A stretch of DNA of 64,000 bases from Haloferula luteola. Lineage in GTDB: Bacteria > Verrucomicrobiota > Verrucomicrobiia > Verrucomicrobiales > Akkermansiaceae. Every line of letters begins with the position of its first letter. Position 1 is the stretch's first letter. The notes under the pieces were generated by a model. It worked only from the letters and a program-made list of their open reading frames with translations, was not told where the DNA came from and did no database searches. Below, one piece after another: positions 27,447 through 37,226 of the stretch. The position numbers and the translations under genes were made by a program. The stretch is from assembly GCF_014201715.1 (NCBI RefSeq), contig NZ_JACHFD010000008.1:1-64000 (forward strand). Direction: 5' to 3'.

Positions 27447-29189
27447 ATGAAAACGCGAATCGGGATCTTGGTCGCCATCGCCGTGGGAATGGGGGCGGGT
27501 TGGTGGTTTCTCCCTCCGAGGAGAATCGATGGTTCCCTAACGTCTGTGGAAGCTCGGTCGAATCGAGATTCGCATGATCGAGGAGGATCTCAATGGCAAG
27601 CGGCGATACGAACCACGAAGGATCGATGGCAAGGGATACGGGGGGCGATTGAGCTCGCGAGATCCATTCCTGAAGCTGAGCGCATGAGTTGGCTTCTGGC
27701 TGAACGCTTTCAGCATGCCGACCCTTTGGTGGTGGAGGCTTTCACCAAGGAAGTGGCTCGGCTCGCTTTCGAGGCCGACCCTGTCGCATTCATTGCCGCA
27801 GGCGTCAATTCAGAGGCGATCTCGGAGCGTCCCAGTGGGGAGCTTCCTCTATACCGTGAGCAATTGCATGAAAGGGCCGTCGCGGATCCTGACAGAATTC
27901 TGGCTCTGGCGAGGGGCATGGAAAACGCGGAAATTCGAGGAGCTTGTTTCAAGGAGTTGGCGTTGGTGTGGGCGGAGAGCAATCCCGATGGATTCTTTCG
28001 GGTGATCGCCGAAATGCCTCAGGCAGATCTGGAGTTGCTCCATGGTCTTGAGGCGGCTGCTGCGGGGAATGAGGATGAATTGTTGGATCGGCTCGGCTCT
28101 GTGAGTGATCCCTGGCGTCGCTTGTTGAAGGCAGCGGCCATGGTCGTGAAGGCAGAGAAGAATCCTTTGGATGCCCTAAATTGGCTCACGGAGCAGGAAG
28201 ATGCGGATGGTGTGATATCTCTTCTCTATCAGGCGGATGCGACGGCATGGGGAGGACGGGAAAAAATGGAACGATTTTTGGGATCGGTGGTGTCGGTAAC
28301 GGAGCAACTTCCCGATGGGGCATTGGGGAAGATGTCAAACTTCGGCAGGCTCTTTCGTCGCATGGAAACCTACTCTCCAGAGGTTTGTATCCGGATGGAT
28401 CTGGTGCGCTTGGGCATACCTCCTACAGAAGCAGGACATTGGAAGATATCTCTCGTCCAAACCTTGAGTTTGGAAGAACCAGCCGCCGTGGCTGATGTGT
28501 ATCAGCACGAGTTGAGATTGGGTCTAAATGAGCGCAGAGAAATTGCGAGGTGCTGGATTCGTGCGGCAGCTCAAGAGCGCGTCGCCATTCCCCAGTCACT
28601 TCTGGACGTGATGGATCCGACGGTTCGGAAAGAAGCGGAAATGCAGATGGAACGGCTCAAACATCCTAAGCCCGCGGTTTCACCCCCTACGATTGCCGAA
28701 CAACTCGATGCGTCCGCGGGGGATTCTGATTCCTATGGGTTCTCTTTTCCGAGGGATTTGATGCGTCCGGTTTCAGAAGCAGCCATGGACGAAGCGGTAA
28801 ACTGGGCTCACGATCTTTCCGACGAGCAGATCCCCAGCGTTTATCAACGGCTTGTTCATACGGGATCTCCGCCGCCTCAGGTGGCAGACATTGTCTTTGC
28901 TCGTGCGATCGAGCTTGGGTTGATGTCGGACAAGGACATGATCGACTGGACCGACCAGATGTCTAACAGGGCTTGGAGCAATCCAGCCGATACGGCCCAA
29001 GCGTTGAACGGTTACCCCATGGGTCGGGCTCGGAATCAAGCTTTGCAGAATGTGGCACTGCGTTGGCATGAACATGACCCCAGAGGAGCTGCATTGTGGA
29101 TGGGACAGCTTTCTGAAGATGATCGCCAAGTCGCAGCGGATGCGATTCAGCGAGGAGAGGCATGGGAGCGGCAGTCGGAGGGGCACTAA
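27447..29189 (+). CDS. Anchored helical-repeat protein, paralogue B
   Basis: The 580-residue product starts with a basic MKTR and a hydrophobic segment (about 5-22). The rest is helical, with recurring blocks such as AFEADPVAFIAAG, VWAESNPDGFFRVIAEMP, SNPADTAQALNGYP and RWHEHDPRGAALWMGQL, matching the repeat style of paralogue A. Start and upstream stop are separated by one base. No catalytic motif is seen. It lies 77 bases upstream of an ECF sigma gene on the same strand. Membership of a sigma/kinase-controlled envelope system is inference from position only. Confidence 0.7.
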   Translation: MKTRIGILVAIAVGMGAGWWFLPPRRIDGSLTSVEARSNRDSHDRGGSQWQAAIRTTKDRWQGIRGAIELARSIPEAERMSWLLAERFQHADPLVVEAFTKEVARLAFEADPVAFIAAGVNSEAISERPSGELPLYREQLHERAVADPDRILALARGMENAEIRGACFKELALVWAESNPDGFFRVIAEMPQADLELLHGLEAAAAGNEDELLDRLGSVSDPWRRLLKAAAMVVKAEKNPLDALNWLTEQEDADGVISLLYQADATAWGGREKMERFLGSVVSVTEQLPDGALGKMSNFGRLFRRMETYSPEVCIRMDLVRLGIPPTEAGHWKISLVQTLSLEEPAAVADVYQHELRLGLNERREIARCWIRAAAQERVAIPQSLLDVMDPTVRKEAEMQMERLKHPKPAVSPPTIAEQLDASAGDSDSYGFSFPRDLMRPVSEAAMDEAVNWAHDLSDEQIPSVYQRLVHTGSPPPQVADIVFARAIELGLMSDKDMIDWTDQMSNRAWSNPADTAQALNGYPMGRARNQALQNVALRWHEHDPRGAALWMGQLSEDDRQVAADAIQRGEAWERQSEGH

Positions 29190-29266
29190 TTGTTGACGGA
29201 CCTGCGGGTTGCGATTGGCCGGGGATCTTTGCAATTTCCTGACGGAATGGTGGGTATCTTTCGTCG

Positions 29267-29812
29267 ATGGCCATGAGTGGAAAAACTGTCAGTCCTTTGA
29301 CGACCGAGGAGATCCTTCCGGTGGTGTACGAGGAGCTCCGCCGCATTGCGACGGACCGGCTCCGGCACGAGAGTCGGCAATTCACTTTGCAGCCGACCGC
29401 TTTGGTGCATGAAGCGTGGTTGAGGCTGTCGGGAGGGCAGAAGGTGACGTGGGAGAATCGGGCCCACTTTTTTGGAGCCGCCGCCCAGGCGATGCGGCGA
29501 ATTTTGGTGGATCGGGCACGTGAGAAGTCGGCCGCCAAGCGCCAGGTGATCGCACCGGAAGAGGCCCTCGATGCTGGATTTCCTGGTGGGAATGATCACG
29601 TTCTGTTGATTCACGAATGTTTGATTCAATTGGAGCAAAGCGATCCGATTTCCGCCCGAATCGTTCTGCTTAAGTTCTATGCGGGCTTGGGAAATCGCGA
29701 AATTGCCGATCTGGTGGGACGCAGCGTGAGGTCTGTGGAGCGTCAGTGGATGTTCGCCCGGGCGAAGCTTTTTCAGATGATTCAGGCGGAGCGATCGAAC
29801 TCTTCGTCTTGA
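29267..29812 (+). CDS. ECF-type RNA polymerase sigma factor, module 1
   Basis: The 181-residue protein is an ECF sigma factor of the type common in Planctomycetota, Acidobacteriota and Verrucomicrobiota (Pfam ECF / TIGR02999-like). Region 2 is seen in VYEELRRIATDRLRHE and ALVHEAWLRLSG, followed by the WENRAHFFGAAAQAMRRILVD block. Region 4 ends with LGNREIADLVGRSVRSVERQW, the recognition helix-turn-helix. It is 5 bases upstream of a transmembrane Ser/Thr kinase gene and has no anti-sigma gene, so phosphorylation-based control by the kinase is likely in line with known sigma/kinase pairs. Confidence 0.88.
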   Translation: MAMSGKTVSPLTTEEILPVVYEELRRIATDRLRHESRQFTLQPTALVHEAWLRLSGGQKVTWENRAHFFGAAAQAMRRILVDRAREKSAAKRQVIAPEEALDAGFPGGNDHVLLIHECLIQLEQSDPISARIVLLKFYAGLGNREIADLVGRSVRSVERQWMFARAKLFQMIQAERSNSSS

Positions 29813-29817
29813 GCGCC

Positions 29818-32046
29818 ATGAAGGATGATGAACTCGGGCGCGAGGTGCAGAACGCGATCCTTGAGGTGGCCTTGTCGATGGACGAGCCGGAGTTGCTCGA
29901 TCATTTTCTGCGCCAAGCATTGGGCGACCATCCCGAGGCGATGGAGGAGATGCGGGGATTGGTGGAGGCGAGCCGTCGTTCGATGGGGTTTTTTCTGGAG
30001 GCGGCTGACCAACGTCGCGATCTAGCGGCCGAGTGTTGTGCGGAGCAGGAGCCGTTTTCGACGCTCAGCGTGACGACCGACGAGCAGGTTGGAGAGGTGT
30101 TGGGAGACTATTGTTTGGTGGCCCGGCTCGGCGAAGGGAGTGGAGGGGTGATTTACGAAGCGGAGCAAGGTCAACCGATCCAGCGCCGAGTCGCGGTGAA
30201 GATCCTGCGGGCGGGAATGGATACCGAGCTGATGATTGCTCGGTTTGAGTCAGAGCGCCAAGCCCTGGCGTTGATGGATCACCCGCATATTTCTCGGGTG
30301 CTGGATGCTGGAGCGACACCCGCTGGCCGACCGTATTTTGTGATGGAGTTGGTGGAGGGGGAGAAGATCACCCTTTATTGCGACCGACATCAGCTTGGAT
30401 TGGTTGAGCGCCTGCAGTTGTTCGTTGAGGTGTGTCGAGCGATTGAGCATGCGCACCAAAAGGGGATCATCCACCGGGATATCAAACCGTCGAATATTCT
30501 AGTGGCCACTCACGAGGGAAGGCCGGTGCCCAAGGTCATTGACTTCGGGATCGCGAAGATGGTGCATCCTCTGGGCGAAGGGCGAAAGGTGATCACTTTT
30601 CATGACGAGCTTTTCGGCACTCCAGCGTACATGAGTCCGGAGCAGATTGACCTCGCAGGATTGGACGTGGATACCCGCAGTGACATCTACAGCCTAGGTA
30701 TTCTGCTTCATGAGTTGCTGACGGGAGTGACACCATTGGATGAGGATGAGATGGCGAATCTGGGAGTTTCGGCGCTGCGAGATCGAGTGCTGAATGCAGC
30801 CATGCAGTTGCCTTCGCGACGGTGTGCGATGATGCCGCCGGACAGAGCCACCGAGATGGCGCGGGTGCGTGGTTGCGACGTGCGTGCATGGATCGCGGCA
30901 GTGGCGGGTGATCTCGACGGCATTGTGATGAAGGCGACGGAGCGGTCCCGGCATCATCGCTATCAAACGGTTGATGCTTTGGCGGTGGACATCGGTCGCC
31001 ATCTGCAGGATTTGCCGGTTTCCGCGCGTGCTCCGAGTCGTGCGTATTTGCTCGGGAAGTTTGTCCGAAGGAACCGCGCTGCCTGTGCGGTGGCGGCAGG
31101 GGTCGCGGGGTTGCTGATCACGGGGCTCGTCACGACGACGACGCTCTACAAGCGGGAGCGTCGAGCTCTCGATGAGCAGTCGAGGTTGCGGATGGAGGCA
31201 CAAGCGGCGAGGAAAGAGGAGGAGCGATTGCGCTGGCAGGCGGATGCTCGATCGAATCTGGCGCGGGTGGCCTTTTTGCTGAACCAGAATCGGGTGGAGG
31301 AGGCTGATGAACTGCGCCAGCGGTATCCGATCACGGCGATTGAGCCCTCATTGGAGGCCGCGGCGGTGTTTCGTGCACTGGGAGACTGGAATGCTTCCCA
31401 CGACCGGTGGGATCAGGCGCTGGAGTGTTTTCGGCTGCTCATTCAGGCGAATCGTTTGGAGCAGTCGACACGGATCCTGGAGGGTTCCGATTTGATGGCG
31501 TGTGGGATTGCGTTGTTGTATCGACACCAGCCGGATTTCCCGGAGTTTCGGGAAGAGATTCTCGATCGCTACCTCCCTGCGACCACGCAGGTGGGGGCGG
31601 AGCATTTGCTAAAGGTGTGCTGTGCGGCACCGGCAGGTCCGGAAATGTTGGCGCGCTTGGAGACGTCGGTTGAGAGTTTGGGTGATCCTGCGGATGCCGT
31701 TTTTCCAGGTTGGGCCGCGTTGTCTTTGGGCCTCTATCATCTTCGTGGGGATGATCTGAACGCCGCGTCGAGGGTTGCCTGGGAAGGTCTTGCTTTGAAG
31801 GATGCGAAGTCGTCTTGCACCGCCGCCTTGCACTGTGTGCTCGCAATGACGGAAGCCCGCCGCGAGCGATCAAAGATTGCCCGCAGTCACTGGGAGGAGG
31901 CGCGGAAGCTGGCCCAGGATTGCGGGAAGGATGATTTCATTGAAGGGGAACCGATTGAGGCCGTTTGGTTCGATTGGGCCTTGGTGGCCTATTTGCTCGA
32001 TGAAGCGTCCCACACTTTGGAGAGAGTGGGCGCTTCCACGAAGTGA
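29818..32046 (+). CDS. Transmembrane Ser/Thr protein kinase, module 1
   Basis: The 742-residue protein (ATG 29818) has a helical N-terminal segment (1-90) and a Hanks-type kinase domain (about 97-400). Intact catalytic parts are the glycine loop LGEGSGGV, Lys128 in VAVKIL, HRDIKPSN (Asp221), DFGIAK (Asp242) and GTPAYMSPEQ. A membrane helix at about 421-443 is followed by a coiled-coil/TPR-like extracytoplasmic region of about 300 residues that may sense or recruit a partner. It is translationally close to the sigma gene (5-base gap) and convergent with the GH31 gene 18 bases away. Its kinase domain is strongly similar to that of module 2. Confidence 0.9.
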   Translation: MKDDELGREVQNAILEVALSMDEPELLDHFLRQALGDHPEAMEEMRGLVEASRRSMGFFLEAADQRRDLAAECCAEQEPFSTLSVTTDEQVGEVLGDYCLVARLGEGSGGVIYEAEQGQPIQRRVAVKILRAGMDTELMIARFESERQALALMDHPHISRVLDAGATPAGRPYFVMELVEGEKITLYCDRHQLGLVERLQLFVEVCRAIEHAHQKGIIHRDIKPSNILVATHEGRPVPKVIDFGIAKMVHPLGEGRKVITFHDELFGTPAYMSPEQIDLAGLDVDTRSDIYSLGILLHELLTGVTPLDEDEMANLGVSALRDRVLNAAMQLPSRRCAMMPPDRATEMARVRGCDVRAWIAAVAGDLDGIVMKATERSRHHRYQTVDALAVDIGRHLQDLPVSARAPSRAYLLGKFVRRNRAACAVAAGVAGLLITGLVTTTTLYKRERRALDEQSRLRMEAQAARKEEERLRWQADARSNLARVAFLLNQNRVEEADELRQRYPITAIEPSLEAAAVFRALGDWNASHDRWDQALECFRLLIQANRLEQSTRILEGSDLMACGIALLYRHQPDFPEFREEILDRYLPATTQVGAEHLLKVCCAAPAGPEMLARLETSVESLGDPADAVFPGWAALSLGLYHLRGDDLNAASRVAWEGLALKDAKSSCTAALHCVLAMTEARRERSKIARSHWEEARKLAQDCGKDDFIEGEPIEAVWFDWALVAYLLDEASHTLERVGASTK

Positions 32047-32063
32047 GCTTCTGAGGGGAGGGA

Positions 32064-35000
32064 TCAGGGTCGCAGAGCAGCGACGCGGAAGAAGTGCCTC
32101 CCGGCCGCGAGAATTGGGAGTTTCAATTCCAACATTGCGGCCTCGGCCAAGGGGCCGACGGGATCGCCGATCGGAAACCAAGAGCCGGTCGTGAGGCTCG
32201 TCGAGCCTTCGATTTGGTAGCTGCGCCCAGCTTTTCCGGAGAGCGTCATGCGAAGCTGTTCGGTGTCTGAGTTGTCGATATTTTCGATGCGGAACCATTC
32301 TCTAGGGTCGAGAGGGTTGGTTCCTGCGCGCGCCTCGGTGGCGTCGCTTTGGCCATCGCCATCGGAATCATCATCGAGGTGATTGGGCACGCCATCCCCG
32401 TCAGCATCGCCCGTTCCTTCTTCTTCATCGGTGAGTCCGTCGCCATCGGAGTCGAGTGGGCTGAAGAGGACTTCCTGTGCGAGGGTGACGGATGCTGCAG
32501 GAAGGGCAACTTCGACCATGGGGCCTTGCGCCGACCGGGTTCCCGATCCGGCACCAGAAAGAGGCATGGTGTCGTCGTTGTTCCCGCCGCCCGGGATCCA
32601 GGAGACCGATTCGTCTTCCCAAGGGAGAACTTTGCCGTTGAGGAAGAGAGTCCCTTGGGGTGTGGCGGGCGGGAGGTGCAGCCGGACGGTCCAGGAGCGT
32701 TCTTCTGGGGCCTCAGTGTAGCTGCCGGCCGCGGGTTGGATGGAGACTCTGAAACGTTCCCCTTCGCGGCGGGTTTCAATCTGAGTTCGGCGAGAGGCGC
32801 CCGTTAGATAGGCATTGGAAGTGCCGTCATCTTCGTAGAGTTGGCGGGATGTGGTGGTGTCCTCAGTGGGGGCAATGGCATCGATGACGACTTGTTCCCA
32901 TGGTCGCTCATCGGTGAATTGCATGGTAGGAACGGTTAGCACCGCGCCTCCGCTACGGTAGAAGATGGGGCATCGATCGAGCGGTAGGAAACGGCTTAGA
33001 GTTTGGGGGCCGGTGAGGCGTTCGCCAGTCCAAGCATCTTCCCAGGTGCCAGGGGGTAGCCAGAAGTTGAAGGGTTGGGGAACGGCTTGTCCAAGATGGA
33101 TGGAGGCGCCGCCGCCGCGTTCGTAGTATTCGACACGGATGGGGATTTCCTGGCCTGAGGTGACAGGGAAGGAAACGGAGTGATAGCTACCGCTTTGGCC
33201 TGTCCAGGCATCGACGAGCAATTGGTCATCGATCCATAGTCGTACGCCATCGTCGGCTGTGATGGCGATCGAAGCGGTGCCGGATTCGGTGAAGGGCCCG
33301 AGGGTTCCGGTCCAGCGCACGGAGAAGTCATCCTTGGGCAAGCCGGTGCCAGGTGAGTCGTCTCCCCAGTCGAAATCGATCGACGCATCAGTTCGGGTGA
33401 GGGTGGGGCTGCCGTTCAGGTCCGGATTGGAGAAATACTCCGCATGGAGTCCAGGTTCACCCGAGGCATGGAGGAAGCCGGGATCGAAGGCGGCGAGGGA
33501 AGTGCCGGGTTGCGTCACGGGGGCGACGAGGATGTCGTCTCCCAAAAGATACTGTCGACCGGAGGAAGCTTCGGGTTCAGCGGGCCATTCGAGATCTCCG
33601 CGGCGAAGGATCGGGGTGCCATCGCGGTGGGCTCGCTCAGCCGCTGCATATAAGGTTGGCAGGAGCCGGTAGCGGAGTTGAGTGTAGTCGCGAGCGATCT
33701 GTTCTGCCTCTTCGCCATACGCCCACGGATAGCGAATTTCCTGTGCTCCACCATGGAGGCGGAATACCGGGCAAAGCGCACCGAATTGGACCCAGCGGGC
33801 ATAGCCTTCCTGAGTGGGATTGGTGTTGTGGCCTCCGCAGTCGGGATGAACGTAGGGCATCATTCGGGAAATGCCGCTATGGGTGGAGAGGTCGACGGCG
33901 GTTCCAAGATCGGACCAACTACTATAGATATCGCCGGTCCACCAGATGGGGAAGCGGTGGGCGGCGGGATGAGAGGCGCCATTCCAGGCTCCATTGTCGA
34001 TGCCGTCGACATTGGCCATGATCAACGGTCGACGATCTGGCAAGTGGCGTTCGGTGATATCGTGAAACAAGCGCATGCCCCAGACCTCTTTGGCAATTCC
34101 GGGCATGGGTTCGGGCAGGCTGATGTGCCAGTTGCGATCGTACCACCAGACGTCCCCGCCGAGGTCAAAAATGGAAGTGAGTCCGTTCCATCGGTATTGG
34201 AGTTCTTCCGGGTCGAGGGCGGCCGATGCCACAGGTTCGGGGTGGTCATTGAACATCACGCCGACATGACGGGCGTGGGCTCCATCGAGGAATCGACCCA
34301 TGTGAGGAAAGAGCTGGGTGTCCACGGCGTAGCCTTCAGAGGCTCCGATTCGCCAGTCGGTATCCACCACAAACATGTCGAGCGGGATCGCTTTTTCCCG
34401 ATAGGTGTCGATGACTTCAAGAGCGGTTTCCTCCGAGTAAGGAAAGTAACGACTGTCCCAGAGTCCAAAGGTGGAGAGTGGTGGCAGAGGCACCGGGCCG
34501 GTGAGTTGAAGGAAATCGTGGCGGAAGGTGTCGTCTGCTCCCTCTGGGGTTAGGAAGACATAGGCATCGGCGGCATCATTTCCTGTGTCCCAACCCGACT
34601 CAGGGTCCTGCGCGTCCGGTGGGGGCGTGGCACCCCAAGAGGGAGGAATGAGGCGCGGTTGATCGGCCATGACCCAAACTTTGGCAGAGTCGCCCGGATC
34701 GGGAAGATAGGGGGTCTTGGGGAGGGTGGGGCCGAAGGTGTGGAGGAGGTCGCCAGTGGGAGACTCGATGCGAATGCCTTCCAAGGAAGTCACGTCGTCC
34801 GGAATGCGGATGCGATAGTGTTCGGTTGTGACCAGGGTTTCTCCCTCGGCACGGGTGGTGGTGCTGGGGATTTCCTGTCGGGTGCGATCGACCACGGTAA
34901 AAGTCTCGCGATCCTCGAAGCCTTGGGGGCCGCGGAATTCGATGCGGACCAGGCGGTCGCCGAGAGTTTGCACTCGAACCAAGTCCCCCTCGTAGACCGG

Positions 35001-36461
35001 TGGCAGGATGGAGTCCCAGGTGGTGCCCATGCGCAGGTCGTCGAATTCCCAAGCATGTTGATTGCCGCTTCGAAGCCGAAACGAGTCGAAGGAGAGATCG
35101 GCGAAACCCTCGACCTGAGTGGTCAGGGAAGGCGCTTGATCGATTTCCGCCTGAGCAGGGTCGGGGTCCAACCAGAGAGTGAGGTCATCGGGGGCATCCG
35201 CATGGAAAGTGATGCGCCCGACAAAGAAGTGGAGGTCGCGATCGATGGCTTCCGCCCCCCCATTTTGGTCGGAATGGGCGCTGGCAAAAGGGACGGTGGT
35301 TGCGGTGTGCTCGGCAGAAGCTTCGAAGACCCCTTCGGGCCATCCGTTGCCGATCAGGGTGCGTTCCTGTCCTCCGAGGTAGAAGTGAAGACCACCGAAG
35401 GCACCGCTGCCTTGGTCGCTGAGGGCTCGCCCTAGGAATGCGAAGTAGAGCGCCCCATCGGTGGGCCCACCCCCGATGGTTCCGTCGGAGCCGAGCAGAC
35501 CGGCGCGGTCGAAGGCACCGCTGTCAAGTGTGGCGGTGGTGCCGAGACCTCCATCGCCCGAGGTGATCAGCCGTCCGCCACGGGGCAGGAGCTTGGGTGC
35601 GCGCAGGGAGTGAGTATCCAGTGAGGACTCCTGGGCCGAGTCGCCTTGCCAGGTGGCACCGGCGCCGAAGCCGCGCCCTTGGACTTTCTGGCCAGGAAGT
35701 GCTCCCTCGACGTAGCCGGAAAAATCTTCCTCCAGCAGGGTGCCCGTCATCGGGGGAAGACCTAGGTCGTTCCAGCGAGTGGTCACCTGGAGTTGATCCC
35801 AATCGGTCGGCCCATCGGAGGCGAGGCGCAGGGCGGAGGACCAATGGGAGCCTGTACGCTGTTTGGAGGCTTCTGGCTCGGCATTGCCATCTTGCGGATC
35901 GACCCAAAGTCGAAGGGTTTGGGAGTCAGGATTGATCTCGGCGACAAGATCGTAGGGACGGTTGGTGGCAGGGGCGATGCGGCCAAGAACCTGATCTCCT
36001 CCCTGATCGATGCCGAAACGGCGGGAGGCACCTTGTCCGCCTGGTTGGCCGAAGAAGATCCGTTCACTACCGAAGTCGTAGGAGCTGATGCCGGACCATG
36101 CGTTTTTATCCCGCTGGGTGAACTGGACGCGATAATACAGCAGACCCGTGTTTCGCTGGGCACCGAGGCCCTCGTCGCTTGCGACACCATTTCCAGGGCC
36201 GTTGTATTCTCTCAGGGCACCCGATTGATCGGTTCTCAGAACTCCCTGAGTCATGGTCGGGTTGCCGAAGGTGGCATTCCAATCCGAGGACGTGTCGGTG
36301 GCAGATTGGGTGGTAGCGTCCCAGTTCCAACCCTCACCCCCGGTGGAGCCCGCGATGGGTCCATCTGGTCCGTCGAAGGATTCCTGACCGATGTCGGAAC
36401 CGTGGGCGAGTGCGCATGACAGCGCGGTGGCGAGGAGGGAAAGTCGAGGGATGAGATGCAT
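32064..36461 (-). CDS. Secreted multidomain GH31 glycosidase with PA14 domain
   Basis: The 1465-residue protein has a signal peptide (1-20), two LamG-like beta domains (about 27-235 and 243-480) that resemble each other, and a GH31 N-terminal sandwich (about 490-660). The GH31 barrel (about 660-985) has FVVDTDW, the likely nucleophile Asp775 in VWWYDRNW, and the acid/base Asp844 in WTGDIYSSW. A PA14 insertion lies at about 1003-1115. The C-terminal strands, thrombospondin type-3 calcium repeats (about 1345-1400, DSDGDGLTDEEEG) and a short C-terminal sandwich common in Verrucomicrobiota follow. It would cleave alpha-linked glucose, xylose or galactose outside the cell; substrate is uncertain. 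Confidence 0.88.
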   Translation of the reverse strand: MHLIPRLSLLATALSCALAHGSDIGQESFDGPDGPIAGSTGGEGWNWDATTQSATDTSSDWNATFGNPTMTQGVLRTDQSGALREYNGPGNGVASDEGLGAQRNTGLLYYRVQFTQRDKNAWSGISSYDFGSERIFFGQPGGQGASRRFGIDQGGDQVLGRIAPATNRPYDLVAEINPDSQTLRLWVDPQDGNAEPEASKQRTGSHWSSALRLASDGPTDWDQLQVTTRWNDLGLPPMTGTLLEEDFSGYVEGALPGQKVQGRGFGAGATWQGDSAQESSLDTHSLRAPKLLPRGGRLITSGDGGLGTTATLDSGAFDRAGLLGSDGTIGGGPTDGALYFAFLGRALSDQGSGAFGGLHFYLGGQERTLIGNGWPEGVFEASAEHTATTVPFASAHSDQNGGAEAIDRDLHFFVGRITFHADAPDDLTLWLDPDPAQAEIDQAPSLTTQVEGFADLSFDSFRLRSGNQHAWEFDDLRMGTTWDSILPPVYEGDLVRVQTLGDRLVRIEFRGPQGFEDRETFTVVDRTRQEIPSTTTRAEGETLVTTEHYRIRIPDDVTSLEGIRIESPTGDLLHTFGPTLPKTPYLPDPGDSAKVWVMADQPRLIPPSWGATPPPDAQDPESGWDTGNDAADAYVFLTPEGADDTFRHDFLQLTGPVPLPPLSTFGLWDSRYFPYSEETALEVIDTYREKAIPLDMFVVDTDWRIGASEGYAVDTQLFPHMGRFLDGAHARHVGVMFNDHPEPVASAALDPEELQYRWNGLTSIFDLGGDVWWYDRNWHISLPEPMPGIAKEVWGMRLFHDITERHLPDRRPLIMANVDGIDNGAWNGASHPAAHRFPIWWTGDIYSSWSDLGTAVDLSTHSGISRMMPYVHPDCGGHNTNPTQEGYARWVQFGALCPVFRLHGGAQEIRYPWAYGEEAEQIARDYTQLRYRLLPTLYAAAERAHRDGTPILRRGDLEWPAEPEASSGRQYLLGDDILVAPVTQPGTSLAAFDPGFLHASGEPGLHAEYFSNPDLNGSPTLTRTDASIDFDWGDDSPGTGLPKDDFSVRWTGTLGPFTESGTASIAITADDGVRLWIDDQLLVDAWTGQSGSYHSVSFPVTSGQEIPIRVEYYERGGGASIHLGQAVPQPFNFWLPPGTWEDAWTGERLTGPQTLSRFLPLDRCPIFYRSGGAVLTVPTMQFTDERPWEQVVIDAIAPTEDTTTSRQLYEDDGTSNAYLTGASRRTQIETRREGERFRVSIQPAAGSYTEAPEERSWTVRLHLPPATPQGTLFLNGKVLPWEDESVSWIPGGGNNDDTMPLSGAGSGTRSAQGPMVEVALPAASVTLAQEVLFSPLDSDGDGLTDEEEGTGDADGDGVPNHLDDDSDGDGQSDATEARAGTNPLDPREWFRIENIDNSDTEQLRMTLSGKAGRSYQIEGSTSLTTGSWFPIGDPVGPLAEAAMLELKLPILAAGRHFFRVAALRP

Positions 36462-36481
36462 GAAGGGTGGAAAATGAGGCG

Positions 36482-36513
36482 AAAAAAGGCCGGCCGGAGC
36501 AGGTCCGGCCGGC
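36482..36513 (-). terminator. Intrinsic terminator of the PEP-CTERM gene
   Basis: A perfect 10-bp stem (GCCGGCCGGA / TCCGGCCGGC) with a 5-base loop is followed on the minus strand by six T residues. It separates the PEP-CTERM gene from the GH31 gene, so some GH31 transcription must start downstream or read through. Confidence 0.85.
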
Positions 36514-36536
36514 AGGGAAGGGACGCGATTTAGGGA

Positions 36537-37226
36537 TCAAGCCCGACGGCGCAGAAAGCCAAGTCCGAGCACGGAAAGCCCGGCGAACAGTGAGGCCGAG
36601 GGTTCGGGAACGGCGCTGATATCGACATTGAGGTTGTCGATGCGAATGTCTCCGCCCGACCCATTGGCAATGCGGATTTGATCGAAGGCCTCAAAAGCTA
36701 GACCAGTGCCGGAAAGGTTTACTCCGGAGGTGGTGGAAAAAGCCCAAGCCCCGGTGTCGTAGTAATATTGGAGGGTCACTGAGGTGATTTCCGTGGAGTC
36801 GCCCGGGCTGCTCAGGTTGAGCCCCAGCACGGCGGCCTGATCGACACTCCAAATCGTGTCGACGCCCGAATCCCCCGTGAAAAGACGTTCGGACCCACCC
36901 GCGTAGAGGCTGACGCCCGCCCAACCTGTCGTGAAGAACGCTCCGCCATTGGGCACCATGGAGTCATACGTGAGAGTGAGCACTTGCCCAGCTCCGAGGG
37001 CGACGGTGAAGTTGCCAAACGTCCCGCGTCCAGCACCGGTGGAATCGTAGGTGCCAGCAACGATGGTGGGGGCGGTGCCAGTCCATGCGGAGCCGACGTC
37101 GGGAGCCTTGCCACTGATCTCGGTGCCGTCTGTTTCGCTGAAGTCGTCGGCAAACACGGTAGCCGCATGGAGGGGGGCAACGCTGGCTGCGGAGAGGAGC
37201 CACATGGCGCGGAGGATGGGTTTCAT
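36537..37226 (-). CDS. PEP-CTERM sorted exported protein
   Basis: The 229-residue protein has a signal peptide (1-21), a LamG-like beta domain (about 25-205, starting FADDFSETDGTEIS) and a C-terminal PEP-CTERM tail: VPEPSASLF, a hydrophobic segment, then RRRA. PEP-CTERM proteins are processed by exosortase and displayed on the surface or in exopolysaccharide. No exosortase gene is in this window. It lies upstream of the GH31 gene on the same strand, and its body resembles the N-terminal domains of that enzyme, so the two may bind the same polysaccharide. Confidence 0.9.
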   Translation of the reverse strand: MKPILRAMWLLSAASVAPLHAATVFADDFSETDGTEISGKAPDVGSAWTGTAPTIVAGTYDSTGAGRGTFGNFTVALGAGQVLTLTYDSMVPNGGAFFTTGWAGVSLYAGGSERLFTGDSGVDTIWSVDQAAVLGLNLSSPGDSTEITSVTLQYYYDTGAWAFSTTSGVNLSGTGLAFEAFDQIRIANGSGGDIRIDNLNVDISAVPEPSASLFAGLSVLGLGFLRRRA

